The position numbers were made by a program, and so were the translations under genes. The notes under the pieces are model-generated. The model was not told the DNA's origin. It did not search any database and was given only the letters and a program-made list of their open reading frames with translations. Below, piece by piece: positions 6,142-7,075 of a stretch of DNA of 7,075 nt. Origin of the DNA: Gemmatimonadales bacterium UBA7835 (GTDB lineage: Bacteria; Gemmatimonadota; Gemmatimonadetes; Longimicrobiales; Gaopeijiaceae); NCBI GenBank assembly GCA_002500925.1, contig DLTN01000080.1, positions 4,552 to 11,626 of the forward strand. Direction: 5' to 3'. Position 1 is the first letter of the stretch. The number at the start of each line of letters is the position of its first letter.

Positions 6142-7075
6142 CTACTCTGAGGCTATCGCTGAGACCACGATAGTTACATCCTGGTCGTGATAAAGCGCTC
6201 CATCATCTCCTCGAGCTCTGAGTATGTACGTCCCCGGCTTGTCGAAGCTGACAGTCGTTGTCCAAATGCCGTCCTGAGGGACCGGAGGGCGAGCCCATAG
6301 AGGCGCCCAAGGAGAATTGGCACCTGTACGCGTATCCTCCCAAGTTTTCACCTGCGGAGGATCAAACGAAGGGACGCCGTCACCCTCGCTTCTATAAACA
6401 AACCAGGCAACATGATGCCAGACCGCTTTCTGGACGGTGATCCGGATTGGTGGCCTCAGTTGACCCCGGTTGAGTCTAGGTGGGCCCTCCCGTGCTGCTG
6501 CTACTGCAGCCGTGCGTTCCCGTCGGCTTATCCAACGCTCATGCGCTGCCGAAAGACCGTCGTCATCCATCCGAACGACCAACTCTACGGATTGGCCAAC
6601 GCGAACATTGTACTGGCTCCCACTTTCAATCGTAATTACCGGTGCTCGGTTGGCTCGGACGTCAGCAGTGCTCGACCCCACACCTAGAGCGCCTGTTTCT
6701 GACGCTATTACGATATCGTCGAGTGCTTGATCGATACCAAGGGTTCCATACGCATGCTCTGTCTTGCCGTCCGTCGTAAGAGTCCACACAAGCTCTTCGT
6801 CGAAATCCGCTGGCACCCTAACCTTGAATACGAAGCGATTACGACGTGGTCTGAAGTGGGTCGGCTGCCCTTGATCCTCCAGTCCCGGGCTCAGGAAATT
6901 ATCCTTCCCGACCGGCACGTTGAGCTCTTCTGACCAGTTTCGATTCATATAGCCAAAGACCATCGTCTTCGACCCGTCCTCGTTTTGAATCCATCCTTCA
7001 TAAGCCGGCGAGACGTTTTGGCCAGACTGATACGAGAGCTGTGCCTCTCCATCCCCTGGATTCACCAGCGCTAAA
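6142..7075 (-). CDS. Secreted Ig/PKD-like protein of unknown function, start beyond the window
   Basis: The gene is cut by the right edge: the frame stays open to 7075 and upstream codons read L-A-L-V, perhaps the end of a signal peptide. Numbering from the GTG codon at 7065, the 307 visible residues fall into three parts. First, a conserved beta-rich block: FGYMNRNWSEEL (37-48), VPVGKDN (50-56), DQGQPTHFRPRRNRF (64-78) and VWTLTTDGKTEHAYGTL (93-109). Second, an Ig/cadherin-like strand set, NRAPVITIE to MDDDG (139-170). Third, WHHVAWFVYRSEGDG (216-230), FDPPQVKTWEDTR (234-246), PPVPQDGIW (260-268) and GTYILRARGDDGA (278-290), resembling the end of an Ig-like domain. An Arg/Ala-rich stretch (about 171-213) separates the last two. 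I recall similar unnamed proteins, often several per genome, in Gemmatimonadota and Acidobacteriota. No catalytic motif is seen, and I assign no function. Confidence 0.78.
   Translation of the reverse strand, partial: LALVNPGDGEAQLSYQSGQNVSPAYEGWIQNEDGSKTMVFGYMNRNWSEELNVPVGKDNFLSPGLEDQGQPTHFRPRRNRFVFKVRVPADFDEELVWTLTTDGKTEHAYGTLGIDQALDDIVIASETGALGVGSSTADVRANRAPVITIESGSQYNVRVGQSVELVVRMDDDGLSAAHERWISRRERTAAVAAAREGPPRLNRGQLRPPIRITVQKAVWHHVAWFVYRSEGDGVPSFDPPQVKTWEDTRTGANSPWAPLWARPPVPQDGIWTTTVSFDKPGTYILRARGDDGALYHDQDVTIVVSAIASE

Noticed and set aside
1..7075. CRISPR array, insertion sequence, tRNA or defence-system signature
   Set aside because: I found no spaced direct repeats, no terminal inverted repeats with a transposase, no tRNA-like cloverleaf and no nuclease/helicase defence genes on either strand.

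Overview
The window holds six protein-coding genes, five complete and one running off the right edge. There are no RNA genes, insertion sequences, CRISPR arrays or prophage parts that I can see. The genes look like an ordinary chromosomal stretch of a diderm, aerobic, light-exposed bacterium: two of the six products carry Sec-type signal peptides, a third looks secreted, one is a PQQ-type periplasmic dehydrogenase, and one is a class II photolyase. The pattern of the partial right-hand gene (a secreted protein with GYMNRNW and GQPTHF motifs) resembles, from memory, a protein family common in Gemmatimonadota and Acidobacteriota, so I lean weakly to that kind of organism. This taxonomic guess is inference only.

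Layout, left to right. 28-1191 (-) is a soluble PQQ-dependent aldose sugar dehydrogenase with a signal peptide. It is divergent, across a gene-free stretch of about 340 bp (1192-1529), from an M20-family metallo-deacylase/peptidase (about 1530-2789, +). That gene converges, with only 7 bp between the stop codons, on a CDP-alcohol phosphatidyltransferase (2797-3411, -). Upstream on the same strand, after a 136-bp gap with small hairpins, is a class II CPD photolyase (3548-5038, -). A 155-bp divergent promoter region (5039-5193) separates it from a short-chain dehydrogenase with an unexpected signal peptide (5194-6093, +). The last gene (6142 to beyond 7075, -) encodes a secreted Ig/PKD-like protein of unknown function and converges on the dehydrogenase.

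The genes do not form an evident pathway. They are mostly separately transcribed units of periplasmic oxidation, amide hydrolysis, phospholipid synthesis and DNA repair. I did not find a clear new multi-gene system. The best second looks are: the exported short-chain dehydrogenase; a possible 9-codon leader peptide with a perfect Shine-Dalgarno site whose stop overlaps the photolyase start in a GTGA arrangement; the uncharacterised secreted family at the right edge; and a leader structure that may mask the ribosome site of the sugar dehydrogenase.
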